This document shows positions 35,237 through 47,275 of a DNA stretch of 64,000 nucleotides, in pieces. This DNA comes from Alisma plantago-aquatica (lineage: Eukaryota; Streptophyta; Magnoliopsida; Alismatales; Alismataceae). The position numbers and the translations under genes are program-made. Below the pieces are notes generated by a model. It was given only the letters and a program-made list of their open reading frames with translations. It ran no database searches and was not told the origin of the DNA. The stretch spans positions 1,129,690,744-1,129,754,743 of the forward strand of contig OY856412.1 of NCBI GenBank assembly GCA_963693085.1, given 5' to 3'. Each line of letters starts with the position of its first letter. Position 1 is the first letter of the stretch.

Positions 35237-36440
35237 AAAGGTACCAAGTTGTAGATCTTTCATTAAATCTTGTTTGATGCCCACTTCTTTGATGAGAAAA
35301 AATCTCCGTTTGCTCATTTTTTTTATTAAAATCCAAGGTACAAGATTTCCAGTAAGTTATACTCTCATTGTTTCCATGATGGAGCAAAGTAAGAGAAACA
35401 AAGTCACTATAGTACAATATTGTTTGGATAATAAATAAAAAATGTATATTGTACATCTGAGCATAAATATCTTGATGATAAGTCTCTATCAAATTGTATG
35501 TGGTTTTCTCATTGGAACGTCTGGTTTGCAAAGCGTCTTACAATAACAAGGAGCCAATAATATGTGCTATAATGAAGTAATTATAGTTTGCAACACTAAT
35601 GCTCTGATATGGAAACTAATTTATATCAACAATTACATTTGGTTTTTTATTTTTGCATGGGTAGATTTAGTTTATTAATGTAATCTAATTTCTTATCACA
35701 ACGATACCTTTCATAAACACAAAAAATTACGTGAATAATATTTCAACAATATAGTATGTCGACTATAGCACATAGAGTCATAAGTCGACAATTTGAAGAT
35801 AATTACTTGTTTGGAGTTATACTATACTCAATTTGGGATTTCAACCATCACAAATAATTAGTTTTGTTGCCCACCTACAAACAAACCTGAAAATAAGCTA
35901 GCATAGATTACATTTTAAATTATTATTTCCTTTGGTGAAACTAGTATGCCTAGTGTTACTTTTTAATATAAAAATGTGGAATTATCTATCCAAGCTGATC
36001 GTGAGAATACAATGAGCCAAATAGGTAGTGATAAATAGTTTGAATCATTTGGTGATAGAAACCCAATGTCAAGATGTGGGAACACCTACGATATCAAAGT
36101 ATAGGTGCAGGGGCATCTTCATTGTGTTTCACTAAAAAATAGAGTAACTCCACATGTAACCCTACATATAGTATAATAAAGTTCAATAGATATGGAGTTG
36201 GAGTCAAATTTGGAGCAAGAGATTAGTCGTTAGAAGCTGACGAAGTGGATGTAGTAGGGGCCTTGACTATAGTGTCAAAACATGGAGTTGATCGTCTTTT
36301 AGTTTGGGTGAAAATACAAGTTGAACATGTGATGGAACAAATTTTGTTTGTATATGGTGAAGGTACTATATAACTATTGTCAGAATGGTTGGGAATGACC
36401 TCTCTAAAAGATAATTCATCTGAGAATTAGGAGGATTAGT
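35237..36440. other. Unassigned AT-rich sequence
   Basis: No repeat termini and no protein domain that I recognise. A minus-strand frame at 35235-35531 looks random. Confidence 0.4.
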
Positions 36441-36640
36441 TGGGTAACACTCAGGCCTACCGCCTAAGCCTCTAGTAGAATTTCAAGAATGAGGATTAGC
36501 CCCACTGGCCACCACTTTCCTCGGATGTGTGTTTTGTCCTCACTCATACACAACCCGAGATCAATATCCCAATAGGTCATCCATCCTAACTATTCTGGGA
36601 TTAGAACTACTAACCTTAGAGTTCTTAGTGATAAACTCCC
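36441..36640 (-). repeat. 5S-rRNA-derived segment (Cassandra-like or SINE-like relic)
   Basis: On the minus strand the sequence AGAACTCTAAGGTTAGTAGT, then CAGAATAGTTAGGATGGATGACC, TATTGGGATATTGATCTCGG aligns to the 3' half of plant 5S rRNA. The Pol III C-box AGGATGGGTGACC is kept with one change (36575-36587). The intermediate element and A-box are recognisable but mutated. The tail (GTGAGGACAAAACACACATC... to about 36441) is not 5S and looks like the body of a retroelement. Cassandra TRIM elements carry 5S-derived promoters in their LTRs, which makes that a candidate, but I see no TG...CA pair or primer site. It is not an intact 5S gene. Confidence 0.5.
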
Positions 36641-36698
36641 TGAAATGGAGGTGTGCCTTGGTGATATTGATAGCCTAATCATTCCTTTTAAGGTCATT

Positions 36699-36947
36699 TT
36701 ATATGACACCTAAAATCATGGGATATTGCAAGTTGGGTTGGAATAAGACACCAAGGGAGGAGGCAAAGCTCGTTTTCAAACCTAAGATAATGTCTTTAAT
36801 AGGAATCAAGTTTGTGGTTGAGCTATTGGGGATGGCTATTTGAACAAGAGGTGGAGCTGATAGGATTGTCATAGGAGCAAATCCACTTTCTGGTGAACCC
36901 CAACTATGGTTTTCTAAGGTAGGTTGTTCAAGAAAAGTTGGATCCAA
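36699..36947 (-). other. Unidentified 82-codon ORF next to the 5S-like segment
   Basis: The frame starts MDPTFLEQP and has a coding-like, proline- and serine-rich composition. I recognise no domain. Its weak similarity in style to decayed retroelement coding sequence is only an impression. Confidence 0.25.
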
Positions 36948-38189
36948 GTTAATGAAGTCATCTTCATCATTTTGATATGGGTTGTTTGTGGAATGTTTGT
37001 CATTAGAGGAGTAAAAGGTTCATTCACGGTTTGGGTTGATCAGGGAGATCCAGTTAAAGTATTTTAGGAAACCTTAAGGTCTATTTGCATCTCAACATCA
37101 TCATCGACATGAATCAAGAGGGTGTCAGGGCCACATCACATGAAGGTAAGGTATATCGATGTCTAATACATAAAGCACTCATCAGATCCCCCCAATGGTT
37201 GATGTAGTTGAAGAGACCAAGATGATCTTTCTCTATGAGGATACAATAGGAGATCTCATCTATCATAATAAATTTCAATTCAACCTCTGTTTTCTTTCTG
37301 AACCATATGTTACCAAATCTTTAGGAAAACAAACACCCATTTAATTGTCTGATGGCGTTAGAAATACCTATAGAAGGGTACGGGAAAGGGTAATATATAA
37401 TGACCCAGCACAAACATAGCTTTTTAATTAGGCTTTGCTTGAATAATTACATTCTTTACTTGATTGGTCCTTGGATAAGATTTATCTATTATGATTATTT
37501 ATAATGGTATTTTGAACTTCATCACACACTTTGAAACATTCTTTTCTTTGAATGATTAGAGTTTGTAAGTAAAAACCTTAATCAATTGAAATGTAGGATT
37601 TTTAAAGTAGATACATACATAATTTGATAAATATAATGTTGTAGTAGAATATTTTAGTATTTTACATGTAACTTAGATTTATTTGAAGATTTTAATTCTT
37701 TATATAACTCAAATATACAAGTTTAGTAAATAGAATTCTCTAAATTTGTTGGGCATTCAAATTGCAATTAGACTGATCATGTTGTGGACTACAACATTAT
37801 AATATAGTGTTCAATTTTTACTTATTTATTTATAACTCCAAATGATTTGAAACTTTTATTGGATCTTTAAACCATCATTTCTGATAACATGTTAATTTTG
37901 TATAATTTGCCAAGAAGATTTGACTGATGACAAAAGCTTTATCAGTTAACTTTTATGACAAAATATTTTTTTGAAATAACAAAAAAGTATATGTAAGATT
38001 TATTGTACATGTCCCAAACACCTTTAATCGCTCTATATGGGTAACCCAACAGCCTAGTAAATCCCATATTTTATTTAATTCAGAGAAATGAAATCCTGCA
38101 TACAGATGGAGATTAGGATTTGGGTGAGGAACAAGGTGGAGATGTTGATCTAGGTTTATCTCTTCTGAGTGATCTAAGTAAGTGCATTT
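36948..38189. other. Unassigned AT-rich sequence left of element F
   Basis: No ORF of note, no terminal repeats and no RNA gene that I can see. The five bases CATTT (38185-38189) directly before F are the expected left target duplication, but no partner is found on the other side. Confidence 0.4.
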
Positions 38190-38720
38190 TGTGGGGTTTT
38201 AGGGGAGACAGAGAAGGCAGCGGAAACAAAACATTTCTACTCCCAAACCCAGAATAAAGGAATCGCGTCAACGTCTATACAATAGGAAGGATGGTTTGTG
38301 GAGGCATACTATGTCCCGAGGCTTGCTCGGTGACGTTACCTCGCGGCTTGTGTGGTCTTCACCTCCAGTCTTGGACGGTGTTTGTGCATCTCCTGGTCTC
38401 ACCGGGACTGTTGGGATTGACAATTGTCCTCTGAGCGGAAGAAGTCTCCCACCTCTATAGTCGTCCACACAGACTGCTTGGAACTCCGATCTCCTTGTCC
38501 CATAAGGAATAGGAAGGAGTAGCACCCTCCTATTGGCGTACTAGTCACCGACACACTCTCCTGCAACCAGTTGCTTTTCTGTAGTTGTCTCTCCCTCGTT
38601 GTTCCTCCCTTATCGGGTAGTACTTGCTCGGGCTCTCTCGGTTACCAAAACCAAAGAAAACGACAACTTTGCAGAGAAACTGGTGTTCTGAGTTGTTTTC
38701 TTAGAAGCCCCCACTGCCCC

Positions 38721-38730
38721 TATATATATA
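38721..38730 (-). promoter_or_regulatory. TATA box of the F 3' LTR
   Basis: TATATATATA flanked by C and GG in a conserved CCCCTATATATATAGGAG setting. The same box is at 45567-45576 and, in E, at 57825-57836. All are about 530-560 bp before the LTR end, a plausible U3 promoter position. Confidence 0.6.
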
Positions 38731-38829
38731 GGAGGGTCATGGGAAAGGGTTCTCTACCCCGGGCAATGCAGGATTAAAGAAGGAGTAGAATGGTTCAAGA
38801 TTTTCCACAAAATGAACCAACTGCGTCAC

Positions 38830-39225
38830 CTTAACCGATCGTTTCATGCATGAAACAATCAGTTGGGGAGTTGAGCCGATCGGTTCACACCTCAACCGAT
38901 CGGTTGGGGCACCTGAGCCGATCAGTTCACTTCTGAGCCGATCAGTTTGTGATCTTGGTCCAACTCAAATTGACTTTCATATTCATTTCTGATTAATCAA
39001 ATATTAATCCTTGTCCAAATTGAATTTGTACAAGTGAAACAAATTGTATTTGCAAAATAGTCTTCTGACTTTCCAAATGATCTCAGTCGGACCAGTTGAG
39101 TCGATCAGTTCAACCCTTGAACCGGTCATCTCAACCTGTCTTGAGCTGATCAGTTCATCACATGAGCCGATCGGTCCACCAACCTAACCCGATCGGTTCA
39201 TCCCATGAGCCGATCGGTTGGGGCA
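38830..39225 (+). repeat. CCGATCGGTTC motif clusters in the F 3' LTR
   Basis: Two clusters of the palindrome ACCGATCGGT and variants such as GCCGATCAGT, each followed by TC or TGGGG, with 10-20 bp spacers like CACCTGAG. A motif-poor stretch of about 140 bp with an AT-rich AATCAAATATTAATCC separates the clusters. Confidence 0.9.
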
Positions 39226-40409
39226 GCAGACTATGCAAAATCAGTCAATTGCAGTTTCAATCAATCTGATACTCTAATCAATCGGTCCAACACCTTGAAC
39301 ATTATGATACTAAGCTATTAATTGATTGAGTGTTTAACTAAACTACTAAACTCCCTTAGTAATCAATCTAAACATCATTTGTGGATAAACTCATCTTCCA
39401 GGTTAAATCCTATGGGTGTGACCCAACAGGTCCATTTCACGTTGGCAGTGAAAGTCCATAACACTTATGACTTCACAAGCAAAGAGCGGTGGCTAGTCAC
39501 ACATCAGTGCTACCCAAGTGAAATAGAAAGTTGGAGAACAACTTTCAATCCTACAATCCATGAATGGTGTTACAACGAATGTATAATTCCTTTGTCACTA
39601 ATATACTGAATGAACTCAAGGCATGGAACAGTCATCCTTTCAACGTTCATTCACTTTCTTGATCTCATTGTAGATTGGAGGAGATATGTATGACATCAAT
39701 ATCACATACTGATTCACACATGTGTGTGCATGCCTATCTCAATACTACTCATCAAGTGGCCATGGATATCACACTCCCTCAGGAGGGACAAATCCCTTAT
39801 CTATCACTCACCCCTCAAAAGCCCCATGTGTCAAAACCACCCAATCATCACCTTTATAACAACCCATGTTTCAGGACTGCATTTGATGATGTCAAAGTGT
39901 ACCCAATGACATTTGTTGAGTGTAGTGATTTCAGGTCAAAGAATCACACTCACCACCATCACTGTGAGAACTGACTCTAACTACCATGTCATGGTTCCAT
40001 GTGTCAAACTCACGGTGGGACTGTCTGGTACACTTGTTCTCTAACAAGTACATATGTATTTGGTTTGATATATCCATATCATGACTAATGAGATGATGTC
40101 ATCAACCAACACCACAATCTAGTCTTGTGTGTCATTGTTGTCTATCTTCCTTCCATAGTGACATCTGACTAGGGACATAATAAGAATGTACAAACTCTTA
40201 GCATCTGTATAATCTCATCATTTAGGTCCTCAACCTAAAAGCATATGTCATTGAGTATTGTCATTCTCTAGACATTCAATCTGTTCTATCATTATCTCAT
40301 ATGACTGAACCATAAAGAATTGGAAGCTTGCCTTTGATCTTTATCAAATCAATCTGAATGTATCCCACCAATAATCCCATGATTGGCTCTCAGGACATAC
40401 ATACCAACA

Positions 40410-40424
40410 AACTCCCACTTTCAC
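40410..40424 (-). other. Polypurine tract of element F
   Basis: GTGAAAGTGGGAGTT on the minus strand, directly before the LTR start TGTTGG. It primes plus-strand synthesis in reverse transcription. Confidence 0.75.
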
Positions 40425-42792
40425 TACGAGCCAGTCACCCTTGAATCATATTCATAGTGATCTTCAAACATGTCCCACATGTTACTGTGCTCTAGTGCTA
40501 ACATAGTGAGTTACGACAACACCTTGCCAAAGTCGGTATTAACTGCATGTCTCTCATCTCTTCATTGTACGTCACACGTATGAGATGGAGTTGTTGTAAT
40601 ATGCGATCTATTATTCCTTTTCTAACCTTTAGACACATTGCATGACCAAACTTGTCATCAATGACCGGTATATCTATAAGTTCATCTCATGAACTTCCAG
40701 ATCCATATAGTATCCACTAATGTTCTCTAACACATGGATACTCAGCCTTTTCCTTTTAAAACAGCTTTATTGGAACATTTCCATTAAAAAACATTCACTT
40801 TTATATATCTCATATATGTATTGCGATTAATTTTTTGTCCTTTTCAGAAGTTCACATCAGTGTAACTCTTTAAAGTGAACCCTTCCTTATTTCCATAGAA
40901 CTAGTACTTCTCAAGTACTTATCAAGTTCTTATATTATTCCAGTAACCCTTACTAGAACTAGACAGACATCCGTTTGTCATGTCTCACATACAAGTTATC
41001 AGGATGAGCACATCATATTGCCATGTCCTACATATAAGATGATAAATGTGTTTTCTTATTGCCATGTCCATACATGCAAGATGATGGGATGATTACATAC
41101 ATGATAGATCCATATTTATTCTTAGTGTTCCCATTCTTCATAAGAATTGGACACTTGGCCTTGGGATACTGACTCCATATAACATGGACAAGTTTTCTCC
41201 CACTGAATCAGTGCACACTGAACCCTTCAATATAGATTGCCATTGTATGCTCTTTCTTTTCAATTCAATAGGTTTTCGAGAACTATATCTATAAATTCTA
41301 TTCCTGTCACACAGGAAACGTCTCTATCTTCCCTAAAGATAATTTCCACTTTGGATTTCCATTCTAGAATATTTCCATTTCACATCAACATGTGGAATGC
41401 AAATATGCTCCCACTAAATCACAGATCCCTTCTTTATCTTTTTCATATCAGTCAAACCCTTTGACTATATTATCAAAGTAAAGATCCCAGCTCTGAGTAG
41501 CTTGTACTCAATCAATCACATTGATTGGTCCATTGTAACTTATAGAATTTATTTGCATTAATGGATTCATAAACCTTATAGGTTGTGTCACGTACACATC
41601 CGTGTTTTATTCCTTATAGGAATGTGGTTTTAGTATCCGTATGCCAAATCTTTAAGTCATTAAGTTGCAATCAACAAGCATCATCCTTCTCAAAATGTTA
41701 TCCATGTGTCTTAACACTTATGACTCATTCACACTTATGGATTTCATCCCAATGGGTGCTACCATCAAGGTCATACCTTATGGTTCACATGGAAGTCATT
41801 TAGGATGTAATGGTCATTTACCATAACTCAAAAACGGGTTCCTCGTATTTATCTAGATAGTTGACTCATCACATGACCAAATCATCACATAGATAATCGA
41901 GGTGTATCTTTCAAGGATATAAGAACTCATAACTCCTTGTGATTCTTAATGTCCTTTATTAGTGTGGAGTATTCTTTATTTAAGAAGAAATTAGTTATTT
42001 GATAATCATCCTCTAACTCCTTAGAGTATGACTCCTTATTGATTTAGACATCACCATACCTTAATGACGAGCTCACTATGATACACTATCATAATCACTC
42101 ATAAGGATCTCAAACATTTGGTTCAAGTATGTCATTCATTGATCTCATTAAGAATTAACACTATACCAAATTTGTACTTCATCTATGATATTCTTGAACA
42201 CTTCAAGATATTCATATTTGGTATTTCTCTAAACACCGCTTGAAGTATTAGCATTTTCTCCAATAGGTATGTAAATACATCACATGTATTATACCTAATA
42301 GGATAATCATTCTCCCACTACCACTAGTGAAGATTGATCAATCATGTCTAAGAGATTCATGTCTCTTACTGGTTTTCTAACCAAAAGAGTTTAGCTTATC
42401 CATCATATGGAAACTAGAAATGAATTTCTCATGATTTATGCTAATTTGATTGTTTGAGTTATCAATAACTTTTAGGTATCATTTTATCTTATGCATACCA
42501 AGTACCACAAGGAAAACAAGGCATTGCCACAAAGATCATATCTTTTGAAATTGAAACATCAACTTTATTAATTGCTATCAGTGTCATACAATATGCAAAA
42601 ATAATGTGTTTGTATCCATTGGCAAATATGAAATAGCACTTCATAACTCTATTACATGCCTTTAAGGCTGAATATAAACTAAAGTAATCCTATCTATGGC
42701 GGCAACATTTGCCCCATGTATTGGGTGCTTTACACTTTATATCTTGGTATCATATACCTCAAAAAGTGTTACAAGTTTATTTCATGACACCT
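40425..42792 (-). other. Interior of element F downstream of gag, without recognisable pol
   Basis: In a complete Ty1/copia element this place holds protease, integrase and reverse transcriptase. I looked for the integrase zinc-binding region, the GVAERRNR-like motif and the YVDD box of reverse transcriptase in all frames and found none. Plus-strand frames (41237-41464, 41585-41803) resemble no family. Confidence 0.6.
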
Positions 42793-43608
42793 TCAGGTGG
42801 AGACGTCCATTGCCTCCTTCTTCTTTAGTTCTTCCAGACAGAGTGGACAATTCCTTTTCCAATATCCTGGCTTTTGACAATGGTGGCAATTGCCTCTCTT
42901 GGTCGCGCCTCCCTTGGCCTTGAGAGCTGAAGACACCTTGGGTTCCTGGCTAGCATTAGAACCTTTCTTAGCCTTGCCCTTGCCCTTACGTTTGGACTTG
43001 CCTTTCTTACTGCTGATCATCATCACAGACTTAGGCTTATCCTTCTTCATCTATGTCTCGACTGTCTTCAACATGCCCAACAACTCTGTCAACGACTTAT
43101 CAAAGTTGTTCATGTTGTAGTTCATCACAAACTGACTGTAGGGTTCTGGCAATGATTGCAGTATCACGTCAGTAGCCAGCTCTTGGCTCAAGGGAAATCC
43201 CAATCTTGTCAGGTTCTCTACATACCCAATCATTTTGAGCGTGTGAGGACCAACTGGATCTCCTTCTGTCATGACACACTTGAACAACACCTTGGAGACA
43301 TCATATCTCTCTTGTCGTGCTTGATCTTCATACATGTTCTTGAGATGTTGAATCATCTCAATGACACCCATGTTCTCATGTTGTCTCTACAACTCATGGT
43401 TCATGGAGCAAAACATCAAGCACTTTGCATCAATGGCATCATCAGAATGCTTCTTATAATCATCACTTTCTTCCTTTGGTGCGGTAGGAGCAAGTTCCTT
43501 TGGAATTGGAGTATCTAGGACATAGAGCTTTCTCTCTTGAGTGAGAACAATTCTCAATGTCCTAAACAAGTCTTGGAAGTTTGTCCCATTTAGCTTGTGC
43601 TTTTCAAG
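42793..43608 (-). pseudogene. gag: Ty1/copia gag with two in-frame stops
   Basis: The minus strand reads EKHKLNGTNFQDLFRTLRI and LTQERKLYVLDTPIP, a typical start of copia Gag. It continues DDAIDAKCLMFCSM, then MIQHLKNMYEDQARQERYDV and LPEPYSQFVMNYNMN, the UBN2-like core. A lysine-rich stretch (KKGKSKRKGKGKAKKG) leads to the zinc knuckle CHHCQKPGYWKRNC (C-x2-C-x4-H-x4-C). The frame is continuous across two stops, TAG at 43387-43389 and TAG at 43051-43053. With two point changes removed it would be a full-length Gag, so decay is recent or mild. It ends at 42793. The exact start upstream of 43608 is not clear. Confidence 0.88.
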
Positions 43609-43619
43609 GACTGATCACA

Positions 43620-45022
43620 ATGAAAAGTGATTGTTTTTTGTTGTCATTTGTACTACAAAAGGAAATATATGCAATTTAGTCCAAAACTCAATTTTGACTT
43701 ATTTGATTGATTTGAAAAGTTTGACGATATAATTAGTACTTTAATTAATTATCGCTCCCACTATTTTTGTTCAAATTGATAGCCCTCACCATCAATTTGG
43801 AAGATTGCAGCGTACAATCTTCTAGTGGTCAAGATCCTAAAATCCTTTAAGTCATGGACCAACTAGGGTTGTCACCCACAACTTAGATCTTCTAGGTAGG
43901 CAACTCTTGCCAATTGCATCATATGCAACTCTTGAAAGATTTCATATCCAACTCCTTGCCATGATCACCTCCATGCCTCAAGGTGCTAGATCCTATCTAG
44001 GTCACCTTGTTAAGTCTGACCCAAAGCCAACATGATAAATATGCACCCTGCTAGGGTAGGCCCACATATCCATCCTTCATGCTTCCATGAGATAGATGGT
44101 GCACCACGCTAGGGCATGCCCACACTTGGCCGATCAAGCTTTTCACGTGTGTCACATTTGGAAGGCATCTAAAACTTTAATATTTAATGAGGGATTTGGT
44201 TTTATAGGTACATATACATATCCAATCACCACAACACATAGTACATATCATATACATGCTATATCCCACAAAAACATGTGAAACAATAACAGTGATGATT
44301 ATGGCCATCCTAATGTGATTCCTCGAGCCAAGAGGAATCACGGTCATCTAGGTCTACATCACATGCAACTTGTCAATGATGAAGTGCTACAGCCATCCAA
44401 GTTGATCAACTCATCACATGAAAGACCTTCTCTCCCTGGTTGGTCATCTGGGTGCCACCAGCCGATCGGTTGGCTCCTCCAACCGATTGGTTCACCTGGT
44501 CGTTGTGCATCTCCTCATGGCCACCACTCGATTGTCTCGCTCCTTGGACCAGTCGTCTGGATCGCCAACCGATCGTCTCAGTTTTCATCAGATTATCTGT
44601 CATTCTTCGACATAACAGGAAATATAAAAAGATCTATCCTATTTACATTTGAATTGGGAAACCCCGAGTTACATTTGGGGGGAGCAAAGGTAGGAAAGAA
44701 ATCTCGAGTTATCTCAAGTTACATCAGGAATAAGGAGGTAGGGAATCAGTGTGCATACCGAGATGCAAGCAACCACATACAACCAAGCACACATACATAG
44801 GTTTTATTGGCTATAACCACACTATACATCCACCACAAAACTCATTTAAGGGTGACGCGTATCGAGTTCATTCATATTACATATCATATATGTATATTGG
44901 AATTTGTGGATTTAGGATTGGACATGCATAAAGCCAATTTTATTTGCATCGTATGCAATAAATAAAGGGGACACACCAAAATCGATCTCATCAATAATCC
45001 TAAAGTATAGAGTAGTTGACGT
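43620..45022 (-). other. Leader of element F between primer site and gag
   Basis: About 1.4 kb, long for a copia leader. On the + strand it contains a further CCGATCGGTT cluster (44459-44585). The ORFs at 44315-44800 on both strands lie over this cluster and have no domain. A CACGCTAGGG motif recurs with spacing (44107 and, as CCTGCTAGGG, 44048). Confidence 0.5.
44459..44585 (+). repeat. CCGATCGGTT cluster inside the leader of element F
   Basis: Copies such as AGCCGATCGGTTGGCTCC, AACCGATTGGTTCAC and AACCGATCGTCTCAG. This cluster lies outside the LTRs but uses the same motif, so the motif is a property of the whole element, not only of the LTR. Confidence 0.75.
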
Positions 45023-45035
45023 GGCTCTGATACCA
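45023..45035 (-). other. Primer-binding site of element F (initiator tRNA-Met type)
   Basis: TGGTATCAGAGCC on the minus strand, one base after the 5' LTR end ACCCAACA at 45037. Confidence 0.9.
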
Positions 45036-45566
45036 CTGTTGGGTTTTAGGGGAGAAAGAGAAGGTAGCGGAAACAAAAAAAAATTCTCCCAAACCCAAAA
45101 TAAAGGAATCACGTCAACGTTTATACAATAGGAAGGATGGTTTGTGGAGGCGTACCTTATCCCGAGGCTTGCTCGGTGACATTACCTCACGGCTTGTGCG
45201 GTCTTCACCTCCGGTCCTGGACGATGTCTATGCAGCTCCTGGTCTCACCGAGACTGTCAGGATTGATAGCTATCCTTCGAGCGGTAGAAGTCTCCCACCT
45301 CTGCAGTCATCCACATCGACTACTTGGAACTCTGATCTCCTTGTCCCACAAGGAATCGGAAGGAGTTGCACCCTCCTATCGGCGTACTAGTCACTGACAC
45401 ACTCTCCTGCAACCAGTTGCTTTTCTACTGTTGTCTTTCCCTTGATGTGCCTCCCTTATTAGGTAGCACTTATTTGGTCTCTCTAAGTTACCAAAATCAG
45501 AGAGAACGACAACTTTGTAGAGAAACTGGTGTTCTGAGTTATTTTCTGAGAAGCCCCCACTACCCC

Positions 45567-45576
45567 TATATATATA
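45567..45576 (-). promoter_or_regulatory. TATA box of the F 5' LTR
   Basis: TATATATATA in the same surroundings as at 38721, with CCCTA on one side. In this LTR it would drive transcription of the element on the minus strand. Confidence 0.6.
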
Positions 45577-45674
45577 AGAGGGTCATGGGACAGGGTTCTC
45601 TACCCTGGGAAATGCGGGATTAAAGCAGGCGTAGAAGGGTTCGAGATTTCCCACAAAAACAACCAACTATGCCA

Positions 45675-46085
45675 CCTTAACCGATCGTTTCATGCATGAA
45701 ATGGTCGGTTGGGGAGCTGAGCCGATCGGTTCACACCTCAACCGATCGGTTGGGGCACCTGAGCCGATCGGTTCACTTATGAGCCAATTGGTTCACTTAT
45801 GAGCCAATTGGTTCGTGATCCTGTTCCAACTCAAATTGACTTTCATATTTGTTTCCGATTAATCAAATATTAATCCTTGTCCAAATCATATTTGTACAAG
45901 TGAAACAAATTGTATTTGCAAAATAGTCTTCTGACTTTCCAAACAATCTTGGTCGGACCAGTTGAGTCGATCGGTTCAACCCTTGAACCGATCGTCTCAG
46001 CCTGTCTTGAGTCGATCGGTTCATCACATGAGTTGGTCAGTTCACCAACCTGAGCCGATCGGTTCATCCCATGAGCCGATCGGTA
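45675..46085 (+). repeat. CCGATCGGTTC motif clusters in the F 5' LTR
   Basis: Same layout as in the 3' LTR: GAGCCGATCGGTTCAC, CAACCGATCGGTTGGGG and variants. Copies changed to AGCCAATTGGTTC are present as an adjacent pair (about 45782 and 45800), a local duplication not seen in the other LTR. Confidence 0.9.
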
Positions 46086-47275
46086 GGGGAAGCAGACTAT
46101 GCAAAATCAGTCAGTTGCAGTTTCAATCAATCTGATACTCTAATCATTTGGTCCAACACTTTGATCATTATGATATTGAGATATCAATTGATTGAGTGTT
46201 TAATTGAACTACTAAACTCCTTTAGTAATCAATCTAAACATCGTTTGTGGATAAACTCCCCTTCCAGGTAAAATTCTATGTGTGTGACCCTGCAGGTCCA
46301 TTTCACGTTGGTAGTGAAAGTCCATAACACTTATGACTTCACCAAAAAAGAGCGGTTCCTAGTCACACATCAGTGCTACCCAAGTGAAATAGAAAGTTGG
46401 AGAACAACTTGCAATCCTACAATCCGTGAATGGTGTTATAGAGAATGTATAATTCCTTTGTCACTGATATCCTGAATGGACTCAAGGCATGGAACTATTA
46501 TCCTTTCAACGTTCATTCACTTTCTTTATCTCATAGTAGATTGGAGGAGATATGTATGACATCAATGTCGCATACTGATTCACACATGCCTGTGCATGCC
46601 TATCTCAATCCTACTCATCAAGTGGATATGGATATCACACTCCCTCAGGAGGGACAAATCCCTTATCTATCACTCACCCCTCAAAAGCTCCATGTGTCAA
46701 AGCCACCCAATCATCACCTTTATAACAACCCATGTTTCAAGACTGCATTTGATGATGTCAAAGTGTACCTAACGACATGTGTTGAGTGTAGTGATTTTAG
46801 GTCAAAGAATCACACTCACCACCATCACTGTGAGAACTGATTGTGACTACCATGTCATGGTTCCATGTGTCAAACTCACGGTGGGTCTGTCTGGTACACT
46901 TGTTCTCTAACAAGTACCTGTGTGTTTGGTTTAATATCTCCATATCATAACTAATGAGATTATGTCATCAACCAACACCACAATCTAGTCTTGTGTGTCA
47001 TTGTTGTCTATCTACCTTCCACAGTGACATCCGACTAGGGACATAATAAGAATGTACAAACTCTTAGCATCCATATGATCTCATCGTTCAGGTCCTCAAC
47101 CTAAAAGCATACGTCATTCAGTATTGTCATTCTCTAGACATTCAATATGTTCTATCATTATCTCATATGACTAAACCAGAAAGAATTGGAAGCTTCCCTT
47201 TGATCTTTATCAAATCAATCTTAATGTATCCCACCAATCATCCCATGATTGGCTCTCAGGGCATACATACCAAAA

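Larger units (their letters stand above)
38190..40409 (-). mobile_element. 3' LTR of element F
   Basis: Read on the minus strand it begins TGTTGGTATGTATG at 40409 and ends CTAAAACCCCACA at 38190. It holds two clusters of CCGATCGGTTC motifs (38830-38945 and 39085-39225) and a TATA-like TATATATATA at 38721-38730, about 530 bp before the LTR end. ORFs on both strands at 38268-39974 are LTR sequence that recurs in the other copies. Confidence 0.85.
38190..47275 (-). mobile_element. Ty1/copia LTR retrotransposon F, gag-only
   Basis: On the minus strand: 5' LTR 47275-45037, a Met-type primer site one base inside (45035-45023), a leader of about 1.4 kb, gag (about 43608-42793), 2.4 kb without recognisable pol, a polypurine tract AAAGTGGGAGTT (40410-40421) and the 3' LTR 40409-38190. 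LTRs start TGTTGGTATGTATG.CC and end CTAAAACCC.ACA. They are about 2.2 kb each, long for Ty1/copia. The outer right end reads CCAAAA rather than CCAACA, and the flanks show no 5-bp target duplication. The copy may therefore be a recombinant or have a damaged end. Absence of pol makes it non-autonomous. Confidence 0.85.
45037..47275 (-). mobile_element. 5' LTR of element F
   Basis: It matches the 3' LTR along its length with frequent substitutions, roughly one in twelve bases in the part nearest the primer site by eye. Clusters of CCGATCGGTTC lie at 45675-45800 and 45955-46085; the TATA box is at 45567-45576. The outer end is altered to CCAAAA at about 47275. Confidence 0.85.

Noticed and set aside
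36561..36640. Functional 5S rRNA gene
   Set aside because: The first half is missing or unrecognisable, the boxes are mutated and no tandem unit or T-run terminator follows.
38830..39225. Family of restriction-modification or operator sites (CCGATCGG)
   Set aside because: No bacterial genes or origin context; the motifs follow retrotransposon LTR borders exactly.
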